DNA of 64,000 bases from Pseudarthrobacter sp. NamE5. GTDB taxonomy: Bacteria > Actinomycetota > Actinomycetes > Actinomycetales > Micrococcaceae. Location of the stretch: contig NZ_VAHO01000011.1 in NCBI RefSeq assembly GCF_005796225.1, positions 62,001-126,000 on the forward strand, read 5' to 3'. Within the stretch, counting starts at the first letter, position 1. Each line of letters begins with the position of its first letter. Positions 33,347 through 42,045 of this stretch are shown here, piece after piece. Position numbers and translations under genes: made by a program. The notes below the pieces were generated by a model. That model was not told the DNA's origin, ran no database searches, and saw only the letters and a program-made list of their open reading frames with translations.

Positions 33347-35256
33347 AACTCGGGAACAGCTTCCTGCGCCACTGCCGTGGCTTCATTGAACTGTGTGCGG
33401 TAAAGCTCCGCGTAACGCCCTTCGGCAGCCAGGAGTTCGGTGTGCGTCCCGCGTTCAACGATCCTGCCGTCCTCCACCACCAGGATCGCATCGGCGGCGC
33501 GGACCGTTGAGAGCCGGTGCGCAATGACGACGGCGGTACGCCCCTCCAGCGCGGCGCCCAGGGCTGCCTGCACTGCGGCTTCATTCGTCGAGTCGAGCGC
33601 GGCCGTTGCCTCATCGAGGATGACCACCCGCGGCTGGGCGATCAGCAGCCTGGCGATGGTAAGGCGCTGCCTTTCACCTCCCGAGAGCCGGTAGCCGCGC
33701 TCCCCCACCACGGTGTCCAGCCCGTCCGGCAGGGAACGGATCATGCCTTCAAGCCGGGCCTGCCGGATGACCTCCCACATGTCCGCTTCGGTTGCGTCCG
33801 GACGGGCCAGGCGCAGGTTCGAGGCGATGGTTTCGTGGAAGAGGTGCCCGTCCTGGGTGACCATGCCCAAAGTGTCCCGCAGGGATCCGAACGTCACGTC
33901 GCGCAGGTCCATGCCGGTGCCGGGTGTACTGCCGCCCAGGCGAACGGCGCCGGAATCTACGTCATAGAGCCGGGCCAGCAGCTGCGCAATGGTCGATTTG
34001 CCGGCGCCTGATGAGCCCACCAGGGCCACGGTCTGCCCGGGTTCCACCCGGAAGCTGATGCCGTGCAGCACTTCCTCCCCGCCGCGGGTATCCAGCGTGG
34101 ACACCTCCTCCAGCGACGCGAGGGAGACCTTGTCGGCCGACGGGTAGGCAAACCGGACGTCGTCAAACTCCACGGAGACCGGGCCGGCAGGAACCGCCAC
34201 AGCGTCCGGTTTCTCCTGGATCAGCGGTTTGAGGTCGAGGATTTCGAAGACCCGTTCAAAGCTGACCAGGGCGCTCATGATCTCCACCCGGGCGTTGGAC
34301 AGCGCGGTGAGCGGTGCGTAAAGCCTGGTCAGCAGCAGGGCCAGCACCACCACGTCGCCCGCCGCAAGCTGGCCCGTAATGGCCAGCCAGCCGCCGAGGC
34401 CATAGACCAGGGCCAGCGCGAGCGCCGAGACCAGGGTCAGCGCCGTCACGAAGGTGAACTGCAGCATCGCTGTCCGTACGCCGATGTCGCGGACACGTCC
34501 TGCACGGACGGCGAATTCGCGCGATTCCTCGTCCGGGCGGCCAAAGAGCTTGACCAGGGTGGCACCCGGAGCAGAAAAACGCTCGGTCATCTGGGTTCCC
34601 ATGGCCGCGTTGTGCTCCGCGGCCTCCCGTCGCAGATCCGCCAGCCTTGATCCCATCCGCCGTGCCGGGATGAGGAACACCGGCAACAGGATCATGGCCA
34701 GGACCGTTACTTGCCAGGACGTCCCCAGCATGACGATGAGTGTCAGGATCAGGGCCACTACGTTGCTGACCACCCCGGACAGTGTGCCCGCGAACGCCGA
34801 CTGGGCGCCGATGACGTCGTTGTTCAGGCGGCTGACCAGGGCACCGGTACGGGTGCGGGTGAAGAACGCTATGGGCATCTTCTGGACATGGTCAAAGACC
34901 CGGGTCCTGAGGTCCACGATCACGCCCTCGCCAATGGTGGAGGAAAGCCAGCGGCTCACCAGGCCCAGGCCTGCCTCAGCAAAAGCCACGACGGCGATGA
35001 GCACGGCAAGCCGGATCACCTCCTCCGCCGCTGCCTTTGCCACGATGGCGTCCACCACCTGCCCGGCGAGGACCGGCGTTGCCACGGCCAGGAATGCCAT
35101 CACCACGGACAGTGCCACGAAGGCGATAAGTTTGCCCCGGTGCGGGCGGGCGAAAGCCAGTACCCGCTTCAGGGTGGCTTTGGAGAAGGGCTTGGACCCG
35201 CTCTTAGCCCGCGTGATCTTGTACAGGGAGTTCCAGGCCACCCCTTCCATGCTCAT
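33343..35256 (-). CDS. ABC exporter, fused permease and ATPase
   Basis: The protein has 637 residues. Six helices (about 40-330) form an exporter-type membrane domain, and the ATPase domain carries GSSGAGKST (Walker A), LSGGERQRLT (signature) and RVVILDEATAALD (Walker B). Such half-transporters dimerise to export lipids, peptides or drugs. ATG at 35256 has GAGGAG upstream and overlaps the ABC-F stop (ATGA 35253-35256), so it is translated after the ABC-F protein and from its leader-controlled transcript. Drug export is inferred from this pairing. Confidence 0.92.
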   Translation of the reverse strand: MSMEGVAWNSLYKITRAKSGSKPFSKATLKRVLAFARPHRGKLIAFVALSVVMAFLAVATPVLAGQVVDAIVAKAAAEEVIRLAVLIAVVAFAEAGLGLVSRWLSSTIGEGVIVDLRTRVFDHVQKMPIAFFTRTRTGALVSRLNNDVIGAQSAFAGTLSGVVSNVVALILTLIVMLGTSWQVTVLAMILLPVFLIPARRMGSRLADLRREAAEHNAAMGTQMTERFSAPGATLVKLFGRPDEESREFAVRAGRVRDIGVRTAMLQFTFVTALTLVSALALALVYGLGGWLAITGQLAAGDVVVLALLLTRLYAPLTALSNARVEIMSALVSFERVFEILDLKPLIQEKPDAVAVPAGPVSVEFDDVRFAYPSADKVSLASLEEVSTLDTRGGEEVLHGISFRVEPGQTVALVGSSGAGKSTIAQLLARLYDVDSGAVRLGGSTPGTGMDLRDVTFGSLRDTLGMVTQDGHLFHETIASNLRLARPDATEADMWEVIRQARLEGMIRSLPDGLDTVVGERGYRLSGGERQRLTIARLLIAQPRVVILDEATAALDSTNEAAVQAALGAALEGRTAVVIAHRLSTVRAADAILVVEDGRIVERGTHTELLAAEGRYAELYRTQFNEATAVAQEAVPEF

Positions 35257-36896
35257 TGCTGCTGCTCCTCTACCATTCCGCTCTCCACAACCCAACGTAC
35301 ATCCAGGCGGACGTTTTCCAGCAGCCTGCGGTCATGGGTGACCAGCAGCAGCGCCCCGTCATAGCTCTCCAGGGCCTCTTCGAGCTGCTCAATGGCGGGA
35401 AGGTCAAGGTGGTTGGTCGGCTCGTCCAGCACCAGGAGGTTGACCCCGCGGGCCTGCAGCAGTGCGAGCGCCGCACGGGTCCGCTCACCCGGCGACAGGG
35501 AGTCAACGGTGCGGGTCGTATGGTCCGCCTTGAGCCCGAACTTGGCGAGCAGCGTACGCACCTCCGCAGGGTTCAGGTCCACGAGGACAGCCTCCACCGC
35601 ATCTGCCAGTGGGAGGTTGCCGGCGAGGAGCCCGCGGGCCTGGTCGATTTCTCCGATGGCGACGGACGCGCCCATGGCTGCACTGCCGGACTCCGGCTCG
35701 ATGCCGCCCAGCAGCAGCCGCAGCAGCGTGGTCTTGCCTGCGCCGTTGGGACCGGTAATGCCGATCCGCTCCCCTGCGTTGAGCTGGAGGTTGACCGGGC
35801 CCAGGGTAAAGCTGCCCTGGCGGACCACGGCGTCGCGGAGGGTGGCCACAACGGAGCTGGAGCGTGGCGCCTTGCCTATGGAGAACTGCAGCTGCCATTC
35901 CTTCCGCGGCTCTTCCACCACGTCCAGCCTGGCGATCCGGGACTCCATCTGCCGGACCTTCTGGGCCTGCTTTTCGGATGACTCGGTGCTCGCGGCGCGG
36001 CGGATCTTGTCGTTGTCCGGGTTCTTCTTCATGGCGTTCCGGACTCCCTGGGAGCTCCATTCACGCTGGGTCCGTGCCCGGGACACCAGGTCGGCCTTAG
36101 TGGCCGCGAACTCCTCGTATTTTTCGCGTGCGTGCCGCCTGGCAACTGCGCGCTCCTCCAAAAAAGCTACGTAGCCGCCGTCGTAAACTGCCACGGCATT
36201 CTGAGCCAGATCCAGCTCCACCACGGTGGTGACGCAGCGGGCCAGGAACTCCCGGTCGTGGCTCACCAGCACCACGCCGCCGCGCAGTCCCCGCACGAAG
36301 TCCTCGAGCCTGGCGAGGCCTTCAAGGTCAAGGTCGTTAGTGGGCTCGTCCAGCAGTACTACGTCGAACCGGCTCAGCAGCAGCGCCGCCAACGCAACGC
36401 GTGCTGCCTGCCCACCTGACAGCCCAGTCATCAGCGACCCCGGGTCGGTCTCCAGCCCCAGGTCCGCCAGGACGGCAGGAAGGCGATCGTCCAGATCGGC
36501 GGCACCGGAGGCCATCCACCGGTCGAAAGCATGTGCATAGGCATCGTCGGCACCGGGGGCACCTGAGCCCAGCGCCTCGGCCGTGGATTCCATGTCAGCT
36601 GTTGCCCGGGCGCAACCCGTACGGCGGGCAATATACCCCGCCACCGTTTCACCCGGCACGCGTTCGTGTTCCTGGGGCAGCCAGCCAACAAAGGCATCGG
36701 AGGGGGCAAGGCTGACCGAACCTTCCTGGGGCTGGTCGACGCCGGCCAGGAGCCGCAGCAGCGTGGACTTGCCCGCTCCATTGGCGCCTACTACGCCCAC
36801 AACGTCCCCCGGCGCCACTGTCAGGGAAAGGCCCGAGAAGAGCTGCCGATGGTCGTGACCGCCGGAAATGTCCTTCGCTACAAGCGTTGCAGTCAT
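35253..36896 (-). CDS. ABC-F family ATPase (ribosome-associated, possible antibiotic resistance factor)
   Basis: The protein has 547 residues and two ATPase domains without membrane helices. Domain 1: GANGAGKST, LSGGQAAR, VVLLDEPTNDLD. Domain 2: GPNGAGKTT, LSPGERTR, LLVLDEPTNHLD. A charged linker between them (about residues 230-320) is the region that reaches the ribosome in ABC-F proteins. Members either protect ribosomes from antibiotics or tune translation. ATG at 36896 has AAGGA at good spacing; an in-frame ATG at 36992 lies within the leader. The structured leader and the coupled exporter favour a resistance role, which is not proven. Confidence 0.9.
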   Translation of the reverse strand: MTATLVAKDISGGHDHRQLFSGLSLTVAPGDVVGVVGANGAGKSTLLRLLAGVDQPQEGSVSLAPSDAFVGWLPQEHERVPGETVAGYIARRTGCARATADMESTAEALGSGAPGADDAYAHAFDRWMASGAADLDDRLPAVLADLGLETDPGSLMTGLSGGQAARVALAALLLSRFDVVLLDEPTNDLDLEGLARLEDFVRGLRGGVVLVSHDREFLARCVTTVVELDLAQNAVAVYDGGYVAFLEERAVARRHAREKYEEFAATKADLVSRARTQREWSSQGVRNAMKKNPDNDKIRRAASTESSEKQAQKVRQMESRIARLDVVEEPRKEWQLQFSIGKAPRSSSVVATLRDAVVRQGSFTLGPVNLQLNAGERIGITGPNGAGKTTLLRLLLGGIEPESGSAAMGASVAIGEIDQARGLLAGNLPLADAVEAVLVDLNPAEVRTLLAKFGLKADHTTRTVDSLSPGERTRAALALLQARGVNLLVLDEPTNHLDLPAIEQLEEALESYDGALLLVTHDRRLLENVRLDVRWVVESGMVEEQQQ

Positions 36897-36903
36897 TGAT
36901 AAT

Positions 36904-37038
36904 CCTTTCGCCGCTGCGCGGGCAACGGGTTTCCTGCCGGAACCGGCAGGGCACGTCCCACTGCGGCGAAGGGCGTCCGTGCCGCCGGACATGAAAGAAC
37001 CCGCTGGTCCGGACTTGGGGGGTGTACGGACCAACGGG
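36904..37038 (-). promoter_or_regulatory. Hairpin-rich leader of the ABC-F gene (probable attenuator)
   Basis: Three structures are visible on the minus strand. (1) A 12-bp stem with one G-T pair, 37000-37011 with 37027-37038, followed by TTCTTTC: terminator-like. (2) A perfect palindromic hairpin CCTGCCGG-AA-CCGGCAGG (36933-36950). (3) Arms 36904-36914 and 36963-36972 (CCTTCGCCGC against GCGGCGAAAGG) that would bury the ribosome site. An ATG at 36992 opens a frame that runs into the ABC-F gene. Confidence 0.55.
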
Positions 37039-37049
37039 CTCGACCATCA

Positions 37050-37077
37050 AGCATAGTCGAAACGGCAGCGCGCGCAA
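37050..37077 (-). promoter_or_regulatory. Promoter of the ABC-F operon
   Basis: TTGCGC (37072-37077) and TATGCT (37050-37055) on the minus strand are 16 bases apart. The start of transcription would be near 37043, so the first hairpin begins almost at once and the leader is about 145 bases long. Confidence 0.5.
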
Positions 37078-37137
37078 AACCGGTCAGGAAAAGGCAGGAT
37101 AAAATCATCACATCACCCGTTCTGCAGAGAGCCCTCA

Positions 37138-37872
37138 ATGACCCTCCCCGCCAAGGCGTTCCAGCGCTGGCTGCAAGGAATTGCGCCGGACGCCAGCACG
37201 GCAGATGTCTGCAGGGTCTCCGGAATCAAAAGGACCACTCTCGCCCAGCAGCTGGTACGCGGGAAGGTTGCCGTCAGCACGGTGGTCAGCATCAGCCGCG
37301 CCTACAACATCAACCCGGTTGCGGCCTTGGCCACCTTCGAGCCATACCGGTCCCTGGCCGGCCCCCTGCCTTCGCCCACCCGCAATGAACTGGTGAGCCA
37401 AATATCCACTGCAGACCTCCTGCGTGCAGTGCTGGCGCGTCCTGCCATGGATCCAGCCGCCGGCGGAAAAAGCCCGCCGCCGCTGTCGCCGGCCCCGCAT
37501 GCCACCTCCGTGAAGAACTGGGTTGATGCGATCGACGACGGCGAGGTGCGGCACCGCGTCTCCGCAGCCACCGGCATCGCAGCCCAAAACTACTCTGCCC
37601 AGTTGACGGCCAACCGGCTGTCACCGGAACTTGCCATCGCCACCTCGCATGCAGCGGGCGTTGGACCGACTGGCGGCCTGGTGGCTACCGGCCTGATCAC
37701 CGAGGAAGAAGCAGGCTGGCCGCCCGGAGCCCGGCAGGGCGCCCTGGACAGCCTGTCCGACGGCGACCTCACAACCCTGGCCGGCGACAGACTGCAGGCA
37801 CTGGGCAAGGTGCTGCGGCGCCAGGAGCAGGACCAAGCACAAACAGAAAAGATTTGGGAGAACCTGGGATGA
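37138..37872 (+). CDS. Unknown protein with two HTH-like segments
   Basis: The protein has 244 residues, soluble. Residues about 18-60 (STADVCRVSGIKRTTLAQQLVRGKV, then RAYNINPVAALATF) resemble an XRE-type helix-turn-helix, and about 140-175 (RVSAATGIAAQNYSAQLTANRLSPELAI) looks like a second copy. The C-terminus is rich in Gln and Glu. ATG at 37138; TAAAAT at 37100-37105 is a possible -10. It overlaps the next membrane-protein gene by four bases (ATGA), so the two work together or are at least made together. I do not recognise the family. Confidence 0.7.
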   Translation: MTLPAKAFQRWLQGIAPDASTADVCRVSGIKRTTLAQQLVRGKVAVSTVVSISRAYNINPVAALATFEPYRSLAGPLPSPTRNELVSQISTADLLRAVLARPAMDPAAGGKSPPPLSPAPHATSVKNWVDAIDDGEVRHRVSAATGIAAQNYSAQLTANRLSPELAIATSHAAGVGPTGGLVATGLITEEEAGWPPGARQGALDSLSDGDLTTLAGDRLQALGKVLRRQEQDQAQTEKIWENLG

Positions 37873-38606
37873 TCGAAATACTTCAGTGGTCAACGCTGGC
37901 CATCTGTGGCCTGATCGCCGCAGCCCGGGTGCCCAGTGCCATCCGCGGGGAGAACAGGTCGCTGTTCTACATCTTTGCCCTCATGACCCTCGCTATCCTG
38001 CTGAGTATCCAGGGCCCCTATGTCGCTATAGACCGGGCGCTGGGCGGGATCAACCTGGCCAACCTCCTGCTGCGCTTCGTGATCTTCGCGGCTATTTACT
38101 TCGTGGGGATCCGCGTCAGCCGGGGTTTCGGGGCCGGGGGCGCCCTCCGGCTTATCACCGGCAAGGCGGGCATGGTGGTGCTCCTGGTCGTCTCCCTCGT
38201 GATGGTGGCGCTGTTCCTCATGATGGATACAACGGGATCGTCTGCGGGACTAACAGGCGTTGTGGGCACTGACCCTTGGAACTCCGCCTTGCTGGAGTAT
38301 TACGGTGCGGCAGGCCGCGCCTACCCTGCCTACATCACACTCGTTCTGCTGCCCGCCATGGTCCGCGCCGTGCCCAGCCGGTTGCCTGTCCTGATCCGGA
38401 TCGCTGCCGGAGTTCTGGCCCTTGGCGCCGTAGCCACAGGCCTGACCTTGACTTTTCCGTTGATCCCGCCCGCGCTGGGCGCGCTCGAATTCATCATCAA
38501 CTACACGGCAGTGCTCTGTTTCGTCGTTGGCCTGGCGGTGATTTGGGCAGCAAGGGTGCGCAGCGGGAAAAGAATCTCCACTCACAGGACATATACCGAA
38601 AAGTAA
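37869..38606 (+). CDS. Seven-helix membrane protein of unknown function
   Basis: The protein has 245 residues and about seven predicted helices spread over the full length. GENRSLFYIFALMTLAILL and LLEYYGAAGRAYPAYITLVL are the main loop-flanking stretches. No transporter or enzyme motif is visible. The ATG is inside the stop of the HTH protein gene, so translation is coupled. The pairing of a DNA-binding-type protein with a small polytopic membrane protein is also seen in actinobacterial XRE/MAB_1171c-type modules, but I cannot assign this protein to that family. Confidence 0.7.
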   Translation: MIEILQWSTLAICGLIAAARVPSAIRGENRSLFYIFALMTLAILLSIQGPYVAIDRALGGINLANLLLRFVIFAAIYFVGIRVSRGFGAGGALRLITGKAGMVVLLVVSLVMVALFLMMDTTGSSAGLTGVVGTDPWNSALLEYYGAAGRAYPAYITLVLLPAMVRAVPSRLPVLIRIAAGVLALGAVATGLTLTFPLIPPALGALEFIINYTAVLCFVVGLAVIWAARVRSGKRISTHRTYTEK

Positions 38607-38616
38607 CCTGACCGGC

Positions 38617-38642
38617 TTTCACAAAATCATTAGAATGTGAAA
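38617..38642. promoter_or_regulatory. TTTCACA/TGTGAAA inverted repeat
   Basis: Seven-base arms separated by 12 bases lie just after the membrane-protein stop in an AT-rich stretch; TGTGAA recurs at 38654-38659. Half-sites resemble CRP/GlxR motifs (TGTGA-N6-TCACA) but the order is reversed. It may simply be a weak terminator. Confidence 0.25.
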
Positions 38643-38745
38643 CAATCATGAATGTGTGAAGGTGGAGCTCAGGACGTTTTCGAACGGGGATAAATTCTTG
38701 AACGTTATCCGCCGCTCCGGGGGCCTTCGCACGCATTGGGGGGAT

Positions 38746-38779
38746 GAGTGGTGGCGGCCGTTGGGGACCGCCCCCACTC
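38746..38779. terminator. Hairpin between convergent genes
   Basis: GAGTGG-T-GGCGG (38746-38757) pairs with CCGCC-C-CCACTC (38768-38779) with one mismatch and a ten-base loop. It sits between the membrane-protein gene and the converging mannosidase gene. The rest of 38607-38853 holds no gene. Confidence 0.5.
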
Positions 38780-38853
38780 AGCCTATTTAAGGCCTGCATC
38801 ATTCGGACCGCCGCTCCAGGTTGCCCCGGACTCCCGGCGGGCTGGGTCAGCCG

Positions 38854-41800
38854 CTACCTCCGGACAAACCTCAACGTAACGAGCTGGAATGGCCGCAACC
38901 GCAGCTCTGCACAATCTGCGCCGACTTCAACACCCGAAGCCTGGACGGGGCGCTCCAGCAGGTCAACGGGAACCGCTTCCCGGACCGGGAAGTTCGCGGT
39001 GAGCCGGCCCGCGGAGCGCTGGCCCAGTGATTCGTACAGCCGCACGATCACGTCTCCGGATCCATCCTCTGCCAGCTTCACCGCTTCAATGACCAGTGCA
39101 GGGTGGCTGACGGAGAAGAGCGGTTCCACCGGGGAACCCCCGCGGACCAGCCGGGGAGCAAGATTGGTTCGGTAGCCCTCCTCCACTGCATCGGCGATAG
39201 CTGCACCGGGACGAATGGTCACCGTCAGCTCGTGCAACCCGCGGTCCGCATCCGGGTCCGGAAACTTGGGGGCGCGCAACAGTGACAGGCGCACGGTGGT
39301 GGTGGTGCCGCCGTCGGCATCCCTGATGCTGCGCATGACATCGTGACCGTAGGTGGAAGAGTTGGAAATCGCCACGCCGTAGCCAGGCTCACCTACATGG
39401 ATCCACCGGTGTGCACATACCTCGAACTTCGCCGTTTCCCATGAGGTGTTGGTGTGCGTGGGCCTGAAAACGTGCCCGAACTGGGTCTCCGCGGCCGACC
39501 TGTCAGCCCTGACATCCAGGGGAAAGCCGAGCTTCAGCAGCTTTTCCCGCTCCTGCCAGTCCACAGAGGTGGTAATGGCCAGCGACGGGCTGCCAGGGGC
39601 AAGGCTGATGCGCTGCCTGACGGCCGAACTGCCCACAAACCGCTCCACCACCACAGCCGCCTCTGCACCTTCACCTGTTAGGCGAAGGGAGGTTGCCCCG
39701 GTCAGTGGAGTGACGTTTCGCCGGTAGAACTCATCGATGTCCCAAGCGTCCCATTCGTTCGGGGTATCGCGGTGCAGCTCAAGCAAATTGCCCCGCTGGC
39801 CGGGAGCCATGGCTTCCCGGCCGCTAACGTGGTCCACCAGCGAAGCAAGAAGCCCATCAGCGTCCAGGACTGCCCGGATCACGCCGTTGTCCAGGACATA
39901 GCCGCCGTGGCGAGCGGCCGCAGTGGCCGGTTGTGCAAGGCCTGCCGGTTCTGCCGGTGAGGCAGGTTCGCCGGCGGCCAGGGCTGGCACGCCGTCCCTG
40001 GCGTGGGGTGCCGCGTTCAGCAGGAAGGTCCGGTCCCCGCTGCCCAGTACCGCAGCTGCCGCCTGCGCAATAATGTCCTCAAGGCCTTCACTGATGGCCT
40101 GGTAGTTGCGCTCGGCATCCCGGTGCACCCAGGCGATGGAGCTGCCGGGAAGGATGTCGTGGAACTGCTGCAGCAGGACCAGCCGCCACAGCCGCTTCAG
40201 CTCGGCGGCAGGGTAGGCGAAAGCGCCTCCCGTCCGGATTGAGGCGGTGGCGCACCACAACTCCGCCTCCCGCAGCAGGTGCTCGCTGCGCCGGTTGCCC
40301 TTCTTGGTCCTGGCCTGGCTGGTGTAGGTGCCTCGGTGCAGCTCAAGGTACATCTCGCCCACCCACACCGGCAGGACCGGGTAATCATCCTCGGCCTGGG
40401 CGAAAAAGCTTTCCGCAGAGCCGACCCGCACTTTCGGGGAGCCTTCCAGGTCAGCGGCGCGTGACGCCGCTGCAAGCATTTCCCGCGTTGGCCCGCCGCC
40501 GCCATCGCCATAGCCGAAGGGCACCAGGGACACGGTTCCGCGGCCGTGGTCACGGTAGTTCCGCTCGGCGTGGGCCAGCTCGCGGCCGCTCAACTCCGAG
40601 TTGTAGGTGTCAATGGGCGGGAAATGGGTGAAGATGCGGGTGCCGTCGATCCCTTCCCAGTTAAACGTGTGGTGCGGCATCCGGTTGGTCTGGTTCCAGG
40701 AGATTTTTTGGGTCAGGAACCATCGGCTGCCGGCAGACTTGACGATCTGCGGCAACGCGGCTGAGTAACCAAACGAGTCCGGCAGCCACGCCTCCCGGCA
40801 ATCGACGCCGAACTCCGACAGGAAAAACCCTTTGCCCTCCACGAACTGCCGTGCCATCGCTTCCCCACCGGGCATGTTGGTATCTGATTCCACCCACATT
40901 CCGCCCACCGGCACAAACTGCCCCGTCCGGACCTTCTCCCGGATGCGGCTGAAGAGCTCCGGGTAGAACTCCTTGATCCAGGCGAACTGCTGGGCTGAAG
41001 AGCAGGAGAACACGAAGCCGGGATTCTCATCCATCAGCGCCACCACATTGGAGAACGTCCTGGCGCATTTGCGGATGGTCTCCCGGACCGGCCAGAGCCA
41101 GGCTGAGTCGATGTGGGCGTGCCCGGTGGCAACGAGCTGATGGGCCGACGCGTAGGCGGGCCGCGCCAATACTGCGGCCAGGGCTTCACGCCCCACCGCG
41201 GCGGTCCCCACAACATCGTCAGGGTCCATGAGGTCCATCATGCGTTCAAGGGCCCGGAGGATCTCGTGCCGCCGGGGCAGCTCCACCGGCAGCTCGGCCA
41301 TCAGCCCGGCCAGCGTCCGAATGTCCTGCTGGAGTTCCCAAACGTTTTGGTTCAGTTCAGCGATGGCGATGGTTCCGAGCCTGTACTGCGGCGCTGTTCC
41401 AGCCGTCGCCTTGTCGCCATAGGGAGTGGGCGCGAAGGTCCAGCCCTGCGCCACGTCCGGATTAGCGGCAGCCTCCACGTAGAAGTCCACCGCCATCCCG
41501 CTGCCCAGCAGTTTCAACGGGATGTACTGGTTCCGCGGCGATATCGCCTTGATGGTGGTGCCGTCCGGACGCCAGGCCATGCCCTCGCACTGGAAGCCGG
41601 GAATCTCGGTGGTGAAACCAAGGTCCACCAGTATCTCCACCGTGGTGTCCGCTTCCGTGCCCCACGATTCCGGGACCTCGCCCTGCAGCCGGAGCCACTT
41701 GGTACCCCAGGGCTTTCCCCACAAAGCGCCCTGCTCCTGCGGCTGGAACTTCTGCCGCATCGCCTCCAGCGCGGGAACAGGCTCATCCGGCACCTTCCAG

Positions 41801-41904
41801 CTGCTCAGCGTCAGCGGAAGGCTGCGGCTGTACAGGGCAGGGTTAATGCGCTCGCGCACAAACCTCTGCAGGCGGACTTCCGTGACCCGGCGGTCGTCAT
41901 GCAA
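38854..41904 (-). CDS. Alpha-mannosidase (glycoside hydrolase family 38)
   Basis: The protein has 1016 residues, usual for bacterial GH38. GHAHIDSAWLWPVRET supplies the zinc-binding His and Asp near residue 270, ESDTNMPGGEAM and WLPDSFGYSAALPQI surround the nucleophile, and the C-terminal half is the beta-rich GH38 domain. There is no signal peptide, so it acts in the cytoplasm on imported mannosides or on glycan fragments. ATG at 41904 follows GAGGG. It is a single-gene unit, and inverted repeats upstream suggest control by a local sugar repressor. No transporter gene is beside it. Confidence 0.93.
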   Translation of the reverse strand: MHDDRRVTEVRLQRFVRERINPALYSRSLPLTLSSWKVPDEPVPALEAMRQKFQPQEQGALWGKPWGTKWLRLQGEVPESWGTEADTTVEILVDLGFTTEIPGFQCEGMAWRPDGTTIKAISPRNQYIPLKLLGSGMAVDFYVEAAANPDVAQGWTFAPTPYGDKATAGTAPQYRLGTIAIAELNQNVWELQQDIRTLAGLMAELPVELPRRHEILRALERMMDLMDPDDVVGTAAVGREALAAVLARPAYASAHQLVATGHAHIDSAWLWPVRETIRKCARTFSNVVALMDENPGFVFSCSSAQQFAWIKEFYPELFSRIREKVRTGQFVPVGGMWVESDTNMPGGEAMARQFVEGKGFFLSEFGVDCREAWLPDSFGYSAALPQIVKSAGSRWFLTQKISWNQTNRMPHHTFNWEGIDGTRIFTHFPPIDTYNSELSGRELAHAERNYRDHGRGTVSLVPFGYGDGGGGPTREMLAAASRAADLEGSPKVRVGSAESFFAQAEDDYPVLPVWVGEMYLELHRGTYTSQARTKKGNRRSEHLLREAELWCATASIRTGGAFAYPAAELKRLWRLVLLQQFHDILPGSSIAWVHRDAERNYQAISEGLEDIIAQAAAAVLGSGDRTFLLNAAPHARDGVPALAAGEPASPAEPAGLAQPATAAARHGGYVLDNGVIRAVLDADGLLASLVDHVSGREAMAPGQRGNLLELHRDTPNEWDAWDIDEFYRRNVTPLTGATSLRLTGEGAEAAVVVERFVGSSAVRQRISLAPGSPSLAITTSVDWQEREKLLKLGFPLDVRADRSAAETQFGHVFRPTHTNTSWETAKFEVCAHRWIHVGEPGYGVAISNSSTYGHDVMRSIRDADGGTTTTVRLSLLRAPKFPDPDADRGLHELTVTIRPGAAIADAVEEGYRTNLAPRLVRGGSPVEPLFSVSHPALVIEAVKLAEDGSGDVIVRLYESLGQRSAGRLTANFPVREAVPVDLLERPVQASGVEVGADCAELRLRPFQLVTLRFVRR

Positions 41905-41942
41905 TGTTGGCCCTCTTTAGCGCTTGGGACTGGATCAGGGTG

Positions 41943-41973
41943 TCCATTCGATGGATAATCTACCGGCTGGTAG
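41943..41973 (-). promoter_or_regulatory. Two inverted repeats upstream of the mannosidase gene
   Basis: TCCAT-TCG-ATGGA (41943-41955) and CTACC-GGCT-GGTAG (41960-41973) lie 40-70 bases before the ATG. Both are perfect, and their size suits LacI- or ROK-type repressors. No regulator gene is adjacent. Confidence 0.4.
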
Positions 41974-42045
41974 CCCTTTTACCAACCTTTTCCACAACCG
42001 TATCGCCTGCTGTTTTCCGCGGTACAGGAGCCCCAGGGCCAACTC

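Noticed and set aside
36897..37034. Separate short leader peptide before the ABC-F gene
   Set aside because: The leader frames starting at ATG 36992 and at 37034 run into the ABC-F gene without a stop, so no stand-alone peptide of the usual kind was found.
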